Below the pieces are notes generated by a model, which saw nothing but the letters and a program-made list of their open reading frames with translations, was not told the DNA's origin and did no database searches. A stretch of DNA of 52,098 nucleotides. Origin: Sphingomonadales bacterium. Its GTDB lineage: Bacteria > Pseudomonadota > Alphaproteobacteria > Sphingomonadales > Sphingomonadaceae. The stretch lies in NCBI GenBank assembly GCA_947470185.1, contig CANIRZ010000009.1:1-52098 (forward strand), read 5' to 3'. Every line of letters starts with the position of its first letter. Within the stretch, counting starts at the first letter, position 1. Made by a program: the position numbers and the translations under genes. Below, in pieces: positions 1 to 7,761 of this stretch.

Positions 1-174
1 CCTGTGGCGGGAATATTCCCCCTTTGGTAGCAAGGCCGCGGTTTCGTCCAGACCCTTTTCATCAATATCCGCCAGACCCACAAACCAGCCCATATTTGCA
101 AAATAGCGCGCGACTTCGCGGCCAAGGCCAGACGCAGCGCCTGTAATGAATATGCTTTTTTGTGCTGTCGACAT
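1..174 (-). CDS. Short-chain dehydrogenase/reductase, N-terminal part (cut by window edge)
   Basis: Only the first 58 codons are present; the gene runs off the left edge. After MSTAQKSIFI comes TGAASGLG, the glycine-rich TGxxxGxG dinucleotide-binding motif of classical short-chain dehydrogenases (about residues 11-18), followed by a Rossmann helix and an Asp (GLADID) at the end of beta-2, which in this family usually favours NAD(H) over NADP(H). The ATG at 172-174 is preceded on the minus strand by AGAGGAATCACC, a good ribosome binding site. The substrate cannot be inferred because the catalytic YxxxK region lies outside the window. The family call is firm; the function is unknown. Confidence 0.85.
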   Translation of the reverse strand, partial: MSTAQKSIFITGAASGLGREVARYFANMGWFVGLADIDEKGLDETAALLPKGEYSRHR

Positions 175-388
175 GATGGTGATTCCTCTCTTACTCACAT
201 GGTTGTCAGCGACATTAATTTGCTTGAAACGTCAACTGATTATTGCAGATGTTGCACAACCGAGACGCACCATAAGGGCCTGAGGAGTGCGTATAGTTTG
301 ATATTGGTTATTGCTGATTATGAAGATTTCAACGAAGTTTTCGGCCGCTGCGCCGGAGCAAATCATGCGCCTGAACAAAGGCCTAAAG

Positions 389-1012
389 CTAAATCGCTTG
401 GAAGTCCTTGGCGTAAATATGCCAGGTAAAAATCGCCGCAGCTCCGCGATGCGGGCGCCAGCGTTCGGCGATGGCGCGGATTTCCTTTTCGGACGGCCGC
501 ACCGCAAGCTTTAACAAGCGGCCAACGCCTTCCTGAACCGCAAGGTCGCCCGCGGGCCAGATGTCGGCGCGGCCCTCGGCAAACAGCAGATAGATTTCTG
601 CTGACCAGCGGCCAATGCCCTTCACTTGCGTCAGATAGGCAATCGCTTCCTCATCATCGGTGGGCAAGGCGTCGAGCGGCAACGCGCCCGACAGCACCAG
701 TTCCGCTAGCGACCGGGCATAGCCCTGTTTCTGCCGGCTAAGGCCACAGCCGCGCAACGCATCGAAATCCTGCCCCAGCAACGGCCCCGGCGGGCATCCT
801 GCGCCCAGCAAGGCCTCCAGCTTGTTCCAGACCGATGCCGCTGACGCGACGCTCACTTGTTGCCCAACTATTGTGCGTAACAATGTGGCATAGCCCGGTG
901 CGCTTATCCGTTCGTCGGGATAGCCGGTTACGGCGAGAGCCGAGGCGATGCCCGGCTCAATCGCCGCCAGTGCATCAAGCGCGGCATGAAGCTGCTGTGC
1001 CCGAATACCCAT
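389..1012 (-). CDS. DNA-3-methyladenine glycosylase II-like (HhH-GPD family)
   Basis: A base-excision repair glycosylase expected to remove alkylated purines. The 207 residues include a helix-hairpin-helix around 129-141 (VKGIGRWSAEIYL) followed by WPAGDLAVQ, where Asp156 is the likely catalytic Asp of the HhH-GPD motif. It lacks the extra N-terminal domain of E. coli AlkA (282 aa), so it resembles the shorter AlkA/MAG-type enzymes common in Alphaproteobacteria. The start lies 13 nt downstream of the rlmB stop on the same strand, with GAAGG near the end of rlmB as a possible ribosome binding site, so the two are probably co-transcribed. Exact substrate range is inference. Confidence 0.88.
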   Translation of the reverse strand: MGIRAQQLHAALDALAAIEPGIASALAVTGYPDERISAPGYATLLRTIVGQQVSVASAASVWNKLEALLGAGCPPGPLLGQDFDALRGCGLSRQKQGYARSLAELVLSGALPLDALPTDDEEAIAYLTQVKGIGRWSAEIYLLFAEGRADIWPAGDLAVQEGVGRLLKLAVRPSEKEIRAIAERWRPHRGAAAIFTWHIYAKDFQAI

Positions 1013-1025
1013 TAGCGTGCGCCCT

Positions 1026-1784
1026 TCATCCGCGCCTTACGGTCGCCGCGTACAGCGCAATCGCTGCCGCGTTGGAGACGTTCAGCGACTCCATCTGTCC
1101 GCTCATCGGCAATTTTGCCAGCTGGTCACAATGTTCTTGGATATTGTGGCGCATCCCGTCGCCTTCGGCACCCAGCACAAGGGCGTTGCGCCCAGGCGTC
1201 AGGGCTTGGTCCAACGTTACCTCCGCATGGCCTGTCAGGCCGATTCTCCAATAGCCAGCCTCGGCAATTTCCTCGAGCGCGCGGGCAAGGTTTACCACAC
1301 GCACCCATGGCATGATTTCAAGTCCGCCGGACGCTGCTTTGGCCAAGGCGCCTGATTCGGGTGGGGAGTGCCTGTCTTGCGTAACAACCGCAACGGCACC
1401 AAAGGCAGCAGCGGTCCGGAAAATCGCGCCTACATTGTGCGGATCGGTCACTTGATCGAGGATCAGTAAAGGCCTGTTATCGTCATTGGCAACGGCAAGC
1501 GCATCCGTCAGCCACACATCCTCAAGCGGCGCAACCTCAAGCACAATGCCCTGATGCGGGGCATCCTTAGGCACAAAGCGCGCCAAATCATTCACCTCGG
1601 CATATTGCACGGTCAACCCGTCAGGCACGACGATTTTGCCGATTTCCTCGCGCGTTCCCCATAAATTGATAAGGCGGCGCTCGGGATTGTCGAGCGCGGC
1701 ATAGACGGCATGCCGCCCATAAAATTTGGGATTACCGCTTATGACGGCTGCACCACGGCGCCGGTGGCTTTTATGTGAAGACAT
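1026..1784 (-). CDS. rlmB: 23S rRNA (guanosine-2'-O-)-methyltransferase RlmB (SpoU family)
   Basis: TrmH/SpoU-type methyltransferase, 252 aa, expected to methylate the 2'-O of G2251 in 23S rRNA using S-adenosylmethionine. The basic N terminus leads into a substrate-binding domain (about residues 18-95), then a SPOUT knot fold. The three family motifs are visible: DPHNVGAIFRTAAAFG (about 114-129), LVLGAEGDGM (about 202-211) and MESLNVSNAAAIALY (about 231-245). Another TrmH-family target is possible, but length and the N-terminal domain favour RlmB. It lies divergent to tRNA-Tyr and directly upstream of the glycosylase gene. Confidence 0.88.
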   Translation of the reverse strand: MSSHKSHRRRGAAVISGNPKFYGRHAVYAALDNPERRLINLWGTREEIGKIVVPDGLTVQYAEVNDLARFVPKDAPHQGIVLEVAPLEDVWLTDALAVANDDNRPLLILDQVTDPHNVGAIFRTAAAFGAVAVVTQDRHSPPESGALAKAASGGLEIMPWVRVVNLARALEEIAEAGYWRIGLTGHAEVTLDQALTPGRNALVLGAEGDGMRHNIQEHCDQLAKLPMSGQMESLNVSNAAAIALYAATVRRG

Positions 1785-1928
1785 TTCGTTTACCTATTAA
1801 TTAAAAAGAGGACGTTCTGGCTCCCTTTCCCACTTGAGGCATTGACAGGCAAGGGCCCTTTCGCCATTGGGCTGCTTCTTCTGCGGGACCGGCCCTCATG
1901 CCAACACATGATGCCCCGCCGAAGATGT

Positions 1929-2014
1929 GGACAGGTGGCCGAGTGGTTAAAGGCAGCAGACTGTAAATCTGCCCGGTTTTCCGTACGCTGGTTCGAATCC
2001 AGCCCTGTCCACCA
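1929..2014 (+). tRNA. tRNA-Tyr (anticodon GUA)
   Basis: An 86-nt class II tRNA including an encoded CCA. The acceptor stem GGACAGG (1929-1935) pairs with CCTGTCC (2004-2010), followed by A and CCA. The anticodon stem CAGA/TCTG encloses loop CTGTAAA with anticodon GTA at 1963-1965. The long variable arm expected for tRNA-Tyr is present, and the T loop reads GTTCGAATCC. A TTGACA at 1842-1847 could be a -35 element, but I see no convincing -10 at the right distance. Confidence 0.97.
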
Positions 2015-2142
2015 TTTACGCTCTTATTCCACTTCAGCACCAATGTATTAGATTGCGGCTTTTTGCTTGCCTCAGGACCTCCGTGGGTTCCCGCCGTGGG
2101 GCTTTAATCACCTGACAACAGCCACCGGAGCCGTAACAGTCA

Positions 2143-3627
2143 CTATGGCTTTTGAAAGTCCAGTTCGTAAACAGTTAGGGCGAAGGTGTTTTCGGTACTC
2201 GAACCACCTGTGTATTCGAAATATGACAGTTCCTGTTTGCCGTCTGCGTTAAAGTCGTCAACGGCAACCAATCGACCGACAGCGTTGTTGCGCAGTGTTG
2301 TGGTCAGTCTGGTGAATTGCCCTGCGCCCTTGTTAAAATAGACCATCAGGCGCCCGTCATTAAGGCCGTGCAGGATGTCGACCAACCCATCTTTGTCAAG
2401 ATCACGCATGAATACATCAGATGACCACTCCAACCGCTTGGCCATTATGTAGCTCTGGTCTTGGGGAAGTGCAGTTTCCGAGGTGTCCGTGAACTTTCCG
2501 CCGTCGTTGCGTAAAATCTGGATATAATTCCCGCCATAATAAGGCACGTATCGCGAGTATAATATGACCAGATCTTGGTCGCCATCGTTGTCAATGTCGG
2601 CGTTTTTTGTCGCCATATGTAAGCTGGTGTTAATGCCATACACGCTTGGGGGCAGAGCAATCCGGTCTTCAAAACTGAATTGACCGTTCCGGTTTATGAA
2701 CAAAAAGCTCGGCGTGGAGCCATGGCCGAAACCAGCAATCAGATCAGCGTATTTGTCTCCATTCACGTCGACCAAATGCAGATCGAGAAGTAAGTTGTTA
2801 TTGTCGTTACCTTCGGAATTCGGGTTTGTTATCGGCACAGACAGCAGGGATGCAGGGAAATTGTCGCTCGACGCGGTAAACTGGCCACTGGGCGTTTGCA
2901 GCAAGATGGTAGGCGGGAAACCTCCCCATGGGTTCCAATTCCCGATCAATATATCGTCAAGACCATCGCCATTTATGTCACCCGTTGCCATCGAGTGGGC
3001 GTCGGTAGCGTTGTCTGGCAAGCCTTGCTTGGTTGTGATCCGCGGGAGGGCGTCCAATAGCGTAGTTACTGCACCAGCCCTTTGCCCAAGCAGAATTGCA
3101 GAACCGTGCGCCTTTGGATCTCCATAAACGCCGGATACATTATGGGCGACAAAGAAGGCAGCGTTTTTGCCACCTACCGATAAGACTGCGGCCCTTCTTG
3201 CGCCGAAGACAGAAGGCATGGCTGCATTATGCGCCGCATCATACATTAACCGTCCGTTTGCATTTGATAGAAGTAGATAGGGCATGGCGGCATATGCAGG
3301 TGTCCCGTACGCCTTATTAAGCGGCACTACGACCTCGGGATAATTATCACGCTGGAAATCTACGCTGATACTTCCTTGCGGGAATATGCCAGCCAGTCCG
3401 CCTGAATAAACCACGCCTGCATATGTGTATTCTGGAACCACATCGCGGTTTGAAAAACGATGTGCCTCATACGCAAATTTGAGCGCAACAAATGGTGCAG
3501 GGGCAGGACTTGGCGTCGGGGCCGCAGTAGGAGCTGGAGATATGACAACCGGCGGTGCAGACTTTGATTGCTCTCCACCACACCCGCACAACAAAAATAC
3601 CGGCAGCAGAATATTTGGGGTCCTCAT
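2143..3627 (-). CDS. Putative outer lipoprotein with FG-GAP/VCBS repeats
   Basis: A 494-aa exported protein of unknown function. The N terminus is a lipoprotein signal ending in LLCGC, so Cys16 is the likely lipidated residue. A Pro/Ala-rich linker (about 25-46) follows. The rest carries calcium-binding-like repeats of the FG-GAP/VCBS type, for example GDINGDGLDD (about 216-225), DVNGDKYADL, DIDNDGDQDL, DLDKDGLVDI and DFNADGKQEL. Such repeats fold into beta-propeller blades in integrin-like and adhesin or lectin-like proteins. No catalytic domain is recognisable. It lies alone between tRNA-Tyr and the LacI-type regulator, same strand, with about 180 bp on its upstream side. A surface-binding role is inference. 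Confidence 0.8.
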   Translation of the reverse strand: MRTPNILLPVFLLCGCGGEQSKSAPPVVISPAPTAAPTPSPAPAPFVALKFAYEAHRFSNRDVVPEYTYAGVVYSGGLAGIFPQGSISVDFQRDNYPEVVVPLNKAYGTPAYAAMPYLLLSNANGRLMYDAAHNAAMPSVFGARRAAVLSVGGKNAAFFVAHNVSGVYGDPKAHGSAILLGQRAGAVTTLLDALPRITTKQGLPDNATDAHSMATGDINGDGLDDILIGNWNPWGGFPPTILLQTPSGQFTASSDNFPASLLSVPITNPNSEGNDNNNLLLDLHLVDVNGDKYADLIAGFGHGSTPSFLFINRNGQFSFEDRIALPPSVYGINTSLHMATKNADIDNDGDQDLVILYSRYVPYYGGNYIQILRNDGGKFTDTSETALPQDQSYIMAKRLEWSSDVFMRDLDKDGLVDILHGLNDGRLMVYFNKGAGQFTRLTTTLRNNAVGRLVAVDDFNADGKQELSYFEYTGGSSTENTFALTVYELDFQKP

Positions 3628-3807
3628 CTGGGCAGCCCTTTTAACATCCCGCTAAAATAATTGTGCGCCATGATCCCATTTTCCCACTTCAATGACATCT
3701 AAGTTCCCGTCAGCCTTATCTGTTGCATCTCTTTTTGAGGTCTGGTTTGCGTCGCGGTTTCGCACTCAAATGAGGCGCACGCAAGAAAAAGGAAGCCCAA
3801 AGGCCGC

Positions 3808-4824
3808 CTAGGCTGTTCCGCGCGTAAGTAACTTTACCGGAACAGGGGTGGTGCTGGGCGTTTCGCCGTTCAACACCGCGATCAACGCCTCCACGAGCAT
3901 TTCGCCGGCCTGGACGTAATCTTGCTCGATTGTCGTAAGCGGCGGTTGCGCATAGGCGCCCGTTGCGATGCCATCAAAGCCGATAACGCGGACATCTTTG
4001 CCAATGACAATGCTGTGCTCGTCAAGCGCCCGCATAGCGCCCAGCGCGATAAAGTCGTTTGCACAAAACAAACTATCGAACGCGATTTTGTCCTGGATCA
4101 GGCCCTTGGCCGCGGCATAGCCTTGGTCCTCCCGCACCGCATTTTCGGGCAGGGGCGGGCAAATGGGCCGCATCGCCTTATTGGCCATTTCGTCCATATA
4201 TGTCGTCAGCCGATCCTGAAACTGCGGCTGTTCGCTGTTGGTCGGGCCGATATATGCAATATGCTTGCAACCGCTTTGCAGCAAATGGTCAATCGCCAGC
4301 CGCGCGCCTTGAACATTGTCGCTTTTCACAGAAATAAGGTCTTCTTTGCTCGCGCCCCAGCAGATCATCGGAGTCTCGCGCCGCGCATATTCGCCAAAAA
4401 ACTGCCAGCCTTCAACATTCTGCCCGCTGCCGATGACGATCAGGCCATCGGCCTGCCGGGTGCCCGTATAGTTGGCAAAGAAGCTGTCGGGGGAGTCCTG
4501 AAAAGAGATAATCAAATTATAACCGTGTTCAGATGCCGATGCCGCAATGCAGCCGAGCAGCGACAGATAAAACGGGTTGATATTCGCTTTGTTCTCGCCG
4601 CGCCGACACAAAATGACGAGCGCGATAGAATTGGTCTGCTGCGTGCGCAGGCGAAGGGCATTATGGTCAACGGAATAATTGAGCTCATTGGCCAGTGCGA
4701 CAATACGCGCGCGCGTGGTTTCGCTGACTTTCTTATCACCACGCAAGGCGCGCGATACTGTAGGCTGTGACACCCCAAGCATCGCCGCAATCTGATGCGC
4801 AGTAATGCGACCCTCTTTACCCAT
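3808..4824 (-). CDS. LacI/GalR-family transcriptional regulator
   Basis: A 338-aa regulator. Residues 8-30 (TAHQIAAMLGVSQPTVSRAL) form the LacI helix-turn-helix, followed by the hinge helix region (NALRLRTQQTNSIALVIL) and a periplasmic-binding-protein-like effector domain with ICWGA, ANDFIALGAMRAL and VIGFDG segments. These regulators normally sense a sugar or nucleoside and bind palindromes near target operons. No sugar genes are adjacent; it starts 31 bp after the alanine dehydrogenase stop on the same strand, so it may be read from that transcript. An inverted repeat CATGCC..GGCATG overlaps its start codon. Target and effector are unknown. Confidence 0.9.
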   Translation of the reverse strand: MGKEGRITAHQIAAMLGVSQPTVSRALRGDKKVSETTRARIVALANELNYSVDHNALRLRTQQTNSIALVILCRRGENKANINPFYLSLLGCIAASASEHGYNLIISFQDSPDSFFANYTGTRQADGLIVIGSGQNVEGWQFFGEYARRETPMICWGASKEDLISVKSDNVQGARLAIDHLLQSGCKHIAYIGPTNSEQPQFQDRLTTYMDEMANKAMRPICPPLPENAVREDQGYAAAKGLIQDKIAFDSLFCANDFIALGAMRALDEHSIVIGKDVRVIGFDGIATGAYAQPPLTTIEQDYVQAGEMLVEALIAVLNGETPSTTPVPVKLLTRGTA

Positions 4825-4855
4825 GCCGCGCCGTTAGCACTGGCATGCGGTCAAG

Positions 4856-5983
4856 TCACGCAGCGAGCGCGGTTGCGGGTACGACAAATTCCAGATTGAG
4901 GCTTTCTGCCACGGCTTGGCTGGTCACTTTTCCTTCATGGACGTTCAATCCGGCAAGCAATCCGCGTCCAGTTTCCGTGCTGCTTTCCAGCGCTGCGACG
5001 CCCTGGTTTGCCAGCGCAAGGCCATAAGGCAAGGTCGCGTTGTTGAGCGCGGCCGCGCTTGTCTGTGGCACTGCGCCGGGCATGTTTGCGACGCAATAAT
5101 GAATGATGCCGTCGACGACATAGGTAGGGTCGGCATGGGTAGTGGGCCGCGATGTTTCAAAGCAGCCACCTTGGTCGATGGCGACATCAACGAGCACTGA
5201 ACCCGGCTTCATATGCTTGAGCATTTCCCGGGTGACGAGGCGCGGTGCGCTTGCGCCCGGAATAAGCACGGCGCCAATGACAGCGTCTGCAATGCTGACT
5301 TCATGGTCAATCGTTTCAAGTGTGGAATAGCGCGTGCGGACTCGCCCGTTGAACATCTCGTCAAGTTGACGCAGGCGCGGGATTGAGCGGTCAACGATGG
5401 TAACCTCAGCGCCCAAGCCAACAGCCATACGCGCCGCATGTGTGCCAACCACGCCTCCGCCAAGGACAGTTACCCGTCCAGCCGGAACACCCGGGACGCC
5501 GCCAAGCAGGATGCCTGCACCGCCTTCGCTGCGGCGCATCGCTTGGCCAGCGGCTTCAATGGCGAGCCGGCCAGCAACTTCGCTCATCGGAGCAAGCAGG
5601 GGCAGGGTGCCACGGTCATCGGTGACGGTTTCATAAGCAATTGCTGTGCATCCACTGGCGATGAGGCCCTTTGCCTGCTCGGGGTCGGGCGCAAGATGTA
5701 GATAGGTGAAGAGTAATTGCCCGCGGCGAAGCTGAACCCATTCGCTTGGCTGGGGTTCCTTGACCTTGACGATCATATCACAGCCAGCAAAAATTTCGGC
5801 CGCCGTTGCGGCGATTTCGGCACCGGCAGCCCGATAGGCATCGTCGCTGGCCATAATGCCAGCGCCAGCGCCGGATTGCACGACGACCTGATGACCATGA
5901 GCGACATATTCGCGGACCGCGCCCGGGGTAAGACCAACACGATATTCATGAACTTTGATTTCGCTAGGGACGCCAACACGCAT
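4856..5983 (-). CDS. ald: Alanine dehydrogenase
   Basis: NAD-dependent enzyme interconverting L-alanine and pyruvate plus ammonia. The 375 residues match the family length. Known active-site residues can be placed: Arg15 (HEYRVGL), Lys75 (VKVKEPQ), His96 (LHLAPD) and the Asp in DVAIDQGG near residue 270. The nucleotide site is [14 protein letters not shown] (about 172-185). An Lrp/AsnC-type regulator is encoded divergently, which is the usual arrangement of ald with its activator, so alanine-responsive control is likely. The start at 5983 gives [10 protein letters not shown], the conserved N terminus. Confidence 0.95.
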   Translation of the reverse strand: MRVGVPSEIKVHEYRVGLTPGAVREYVAHGHQVVVQSGAGAGIMASDDAYRAAGAEIAATAAEIFAGCDMIVKVKEPQPSEWVQLRRGQLLFTYLHLAPDPEQAKGLIASGCTAIAYETVTDDRGTLPLLAPMSEVAGRLAIEAAGQAMRRSEGGAGILLGGVPGVPAGRVTVLGGGVVGTHAARMAVGLGAEVTIVDRSIPRLRQLDEMFNGRVRTRYSTLETIDHEVSIADAVIGAVLIPGASAPRLVTREMLKHMKPGSVLVDVAIDQGGCFETSRPTTHADPTYVVDGIIHYCVANMPGAVPQTSAAALNNATLPYGLALANQGVAALESSTETGRGLLAGLNVHEGKVTSQAVAESLNLEFVVPATALAA

Positions 5984-6049
5984 GATTTTTGCTCCTGAAA
6001 AAATGTCTAACGCAAAATAGCATTGTCGGCCCGTCGATACTCCGCAAAG

Positions 6050-6086
6050 ATTCGACTTATTCGTCAGATTGGTGCATATATTCGTC
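6050..6086. promoter_or_regulatory. Candidate operator repeats between ald and the Lrp-type gene
   Basis: Three near-identical heptamers in the same direction: ATTCGAC at 6050-6056, ATTCGTC at 6059-6065 and ATTCGTC at 6080-6086. Start-to-start distances are 9 and 21 bp, the latter about two helical turns. The 130-bp intergenic region is AT-rich, as is typical for Lrp-family control regions. Binding by the adjacent regulator is inferred. Confidence 0.4.
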
Positions 6087-6113
6087 GTATTTTTAAAGAA
6101 AAATAGAGATAAT

Positions 6114-6584
6114 ATGCAACTTGATCGAGCTGACCGTAAATTAATTGGCGCTTTAGTGGCAAATGGCCGCGCGACTCAGATGGAGTTGGGTGACGCGGCG
6201 GGCCTATCCCCGAGTGCCGCGGCGCGCCGGCAAAAAGCCTTGGAGGACGAAGGCATATTGCGTGGCTATCGCGCCGACGTGAATTTGCGCAAGCTGGGGC
6301 TTTCCGCGACAGTCATGGTCACGATTACGCTCGATAGCCAAAGCGAAGAGGCAATGGCAGCTTTTGAAGCCGCTGTTGCGAACAGTCCATCTACCATTCG
6401 GTGCCACCTGATGAGCGGACGAAATGACTATCTGTTAGTGGTGCGCGCAGCTTCCATTGAAGATTATGAAATAATCCATCGGCAGGAAATTGCTCGTTTG
6501 CCCAGAGTGGCTCGCATCGAAACAGCCTTTGCGTTGCGAGAGGTCGTGAACCGCACCGTTCCGCCGCGCTTGTTTCATCCATAA
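6114..6584 (+). CDS. Lrp/AsnC-family transcriptional regulator (probable regulator of ald)
   Basis: A 156-aa regulator starting MQLDRADRKLIGAL, the standard Lrp beginning. The helix-turn-helix spans about residues 18-42 (ATQMELGDAAGLSPSAAARR), followed by a RAM/ACT effector domain (ATVMVTITLD, GRNDYLLVV). An upstream ATG in frame at 6069 would add 15 residues rich in Phe, Val and Lys that do not belong to the family, so I chose the ATG at 6114. Divergent from ald with repeats between them, it most likely controls ald in response to alanine or another amino acid. Confidence 0.9.
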   Translation: MQLDRADRKLIGALVANGRATQMELGDAAGLSPSAAARRQKALEDEGILRGYRADVNLRKLGLSATVMVTITLDSQSEEAMAAFEAAVANSPSTIRCHLMSGRNDYLLVVRAASIEDYEIIHRQEIARLPRVARIETAFALREVVNRTVPPRLFHP

Positions 6585-6927
6585 ATGTGCGAAGCTGGCC
6601 CGTGCCTGCACGCAAAGGGCACATGGACGGGATGCGTGGCGTTCCGTAAATAGGCGATGGCTTTGGCAGATCGCTAATCCGGAACGTGGGTAGGACTGTG
6701 GCGGTTTTGTCACATGGCTTGAAAAGCAGAATGACGTTGACACAAAAATGCTTGCTCGGATCGCGCTTTGATGTTTGTGTGCATCTGCACAATAAAGCGC
6801 ATGTAAAAATAAATGAAATTTTGCGCGGGCAACCAGATTAAGCGGGATGAGAACGGTATCTGCCGAAGGCAGCGCAATGCGCAGGCTCTCGGCTTCGGTT
6901 CAAATGTACCTAAGAAGGGGTAATATT
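6585..6927. other. Non-coding stretch upstream of the TorF-like porin gene
   Basis: About 340 bp without a convincing gene. It has a TTGACA at 6737-6742 without a clear -10 partner. Near its end, CTGCC GAA GGCAG and GCGC AAT GCGC form small adjacent hairpins just before the porin ribosome binding site (AAGAAGGGG, 6912-6920), so the transcript may have a structured leader. No known riboswitch was recognised. Confidence 0.4.
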
Positions 6928-7641
6928 ATGCGTAATTCCATTTTGAAACTGGCAAGCATCAGCGTCGCCATGAGCGCTCTGACCATGTCAGTGCCTGCGT
7001 TCGCGCAAGAAGAGGCCGTTGGCCCAATCACCATAACCGGAGGCGCTGCTATCGTTTCCGACTATCGTTTCCGTGGCGTTTCGCTCTCAGATAAGGATTT
7101 TGCGTTCCAGCCGTACCTGACTGTCAAGCATGGGTCCGGCCTGTACGCGGGCGTCTGGGGATCGAACATTACTCCAAATGATGGCGATGATGTCGAAGTT
7201 GATCTGTATGCTGGCTTTGCGGGCGGGGATGCTGTAACCTATGATATCGGTGCGACCTATTATGTCTATCCTGGCGTATCAAGCTTCAACTATGTCGAGT
7301 TCACTGGAAAGCTCGGTACATCCGTCGGTCCCGCATCTGTCGGTGCCCAGCTAAGCTATGTTCCAAGCCAGAATAACACGGGTGATAACGACAATATCTA
7401 TGTCGCGACCAACGCAGCCGTTGCTATTCCAAATTCGCCGATTTCGATCGTGGGATCTGTTGGCCTTGAAGACGGCGCGTTCAGCGCGGGCAGCCAGAAG
7501 CTGGATTGGTCACTTGGGTTGACCGCTGCTGTCGCCGGCTTCACCGTTGGTGCATCCTATGTGGACACGAACCGCAAGACGACCTTTGCGTTTAAAGACA
7601 GCGCTGCCGGCGTAGTGTTTTCACTAAGCTACGGCTTCTGA
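6928..7641 (+). CDS. TorF family putative porin (Gcw_chp-type outer-membrane protein)
   Basis: 237 aa. The first 26 residues are a signal peptide (MRNSILKLASISVAMSALTM..PAFA, cut before QEE). The mature part begins with GGAAIVSDYRFRGVSLSDKDFAFQ-like sequence, the hallmark of the TorF/Gcw_chp family, and continues with alternating hydrophobic beta strands ending in a terminal aromatic (FSLSYGF), as in outer-membrane barrels. The start at 6928 is preceded by AAGAAGGGG seven bases upstream; in-frame ATGs further upstream lack this and would hide the signal peptide. Substrate unknown; its place before the polyamine-type cluster suggests, but does not show, a link to uptake. Confidence 0.85.
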   Translation: MRNSILKLASISVAMSALTMSVPAFAQEEAVGPITITGGAAIVSDYRFRGVSLSDKDFAFQPYLTVKHGSGLYAGVWGSNITPNDGDDVEVDLYAGFAGGDAVTYDIGATYYVYPGVSSFNYVEFTGKLGTSVGPASVGAQLSYVPSQNNTGDNDNIYVATNAAVAIPNSPISIVGSVGLEDGAFSAGSQKLDWSLGLTAAVAGFTVGASYVDTNRKTTFAFKDSAAGVVFSLSYGF

Positions 7642-7694
7642 TCCAAGATTAAGCGTTGTAGGCCCCATAAATGTGGCCCAATTTGGTAAAGACA

Positions 7695-7726
7695 CATGCC
7701 GGGCTTGACCTTTCAAGTCCGGCATG
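7695..7726. terminator. Strong hairpin between the porin gene and the first ligase gene
   Basis: CATGCCGGGCTTGA (7695-7708) pairs with TCAAGTCCGGCATG (7713-7726) around a CCTT loop, 14 bp with one G-T pair. There is no following T run, so it may be a weak or factor-assisted terminator, an mRNA-stabilising 3' end for the porin transcript, or a regulatory element for the downstream operon. Confidence 0.5.
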
Positions 7727-7761
7727 CGCTTATCAGGCCTACACAAAATTGGTGAAAAACA

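Noticed and set aside
1842-1870. Possible promoter of tRNA-Tyr
   Set aside because: TTGACA is present but no acceptable -10 lies at 16-18 bp.
3922-4770. Long plus-strand reading frame opposite the LacI-type gene
   Set aside because: It lies entirely inside a well-supported gene on the other strand, and its protein has no recognisable domain.
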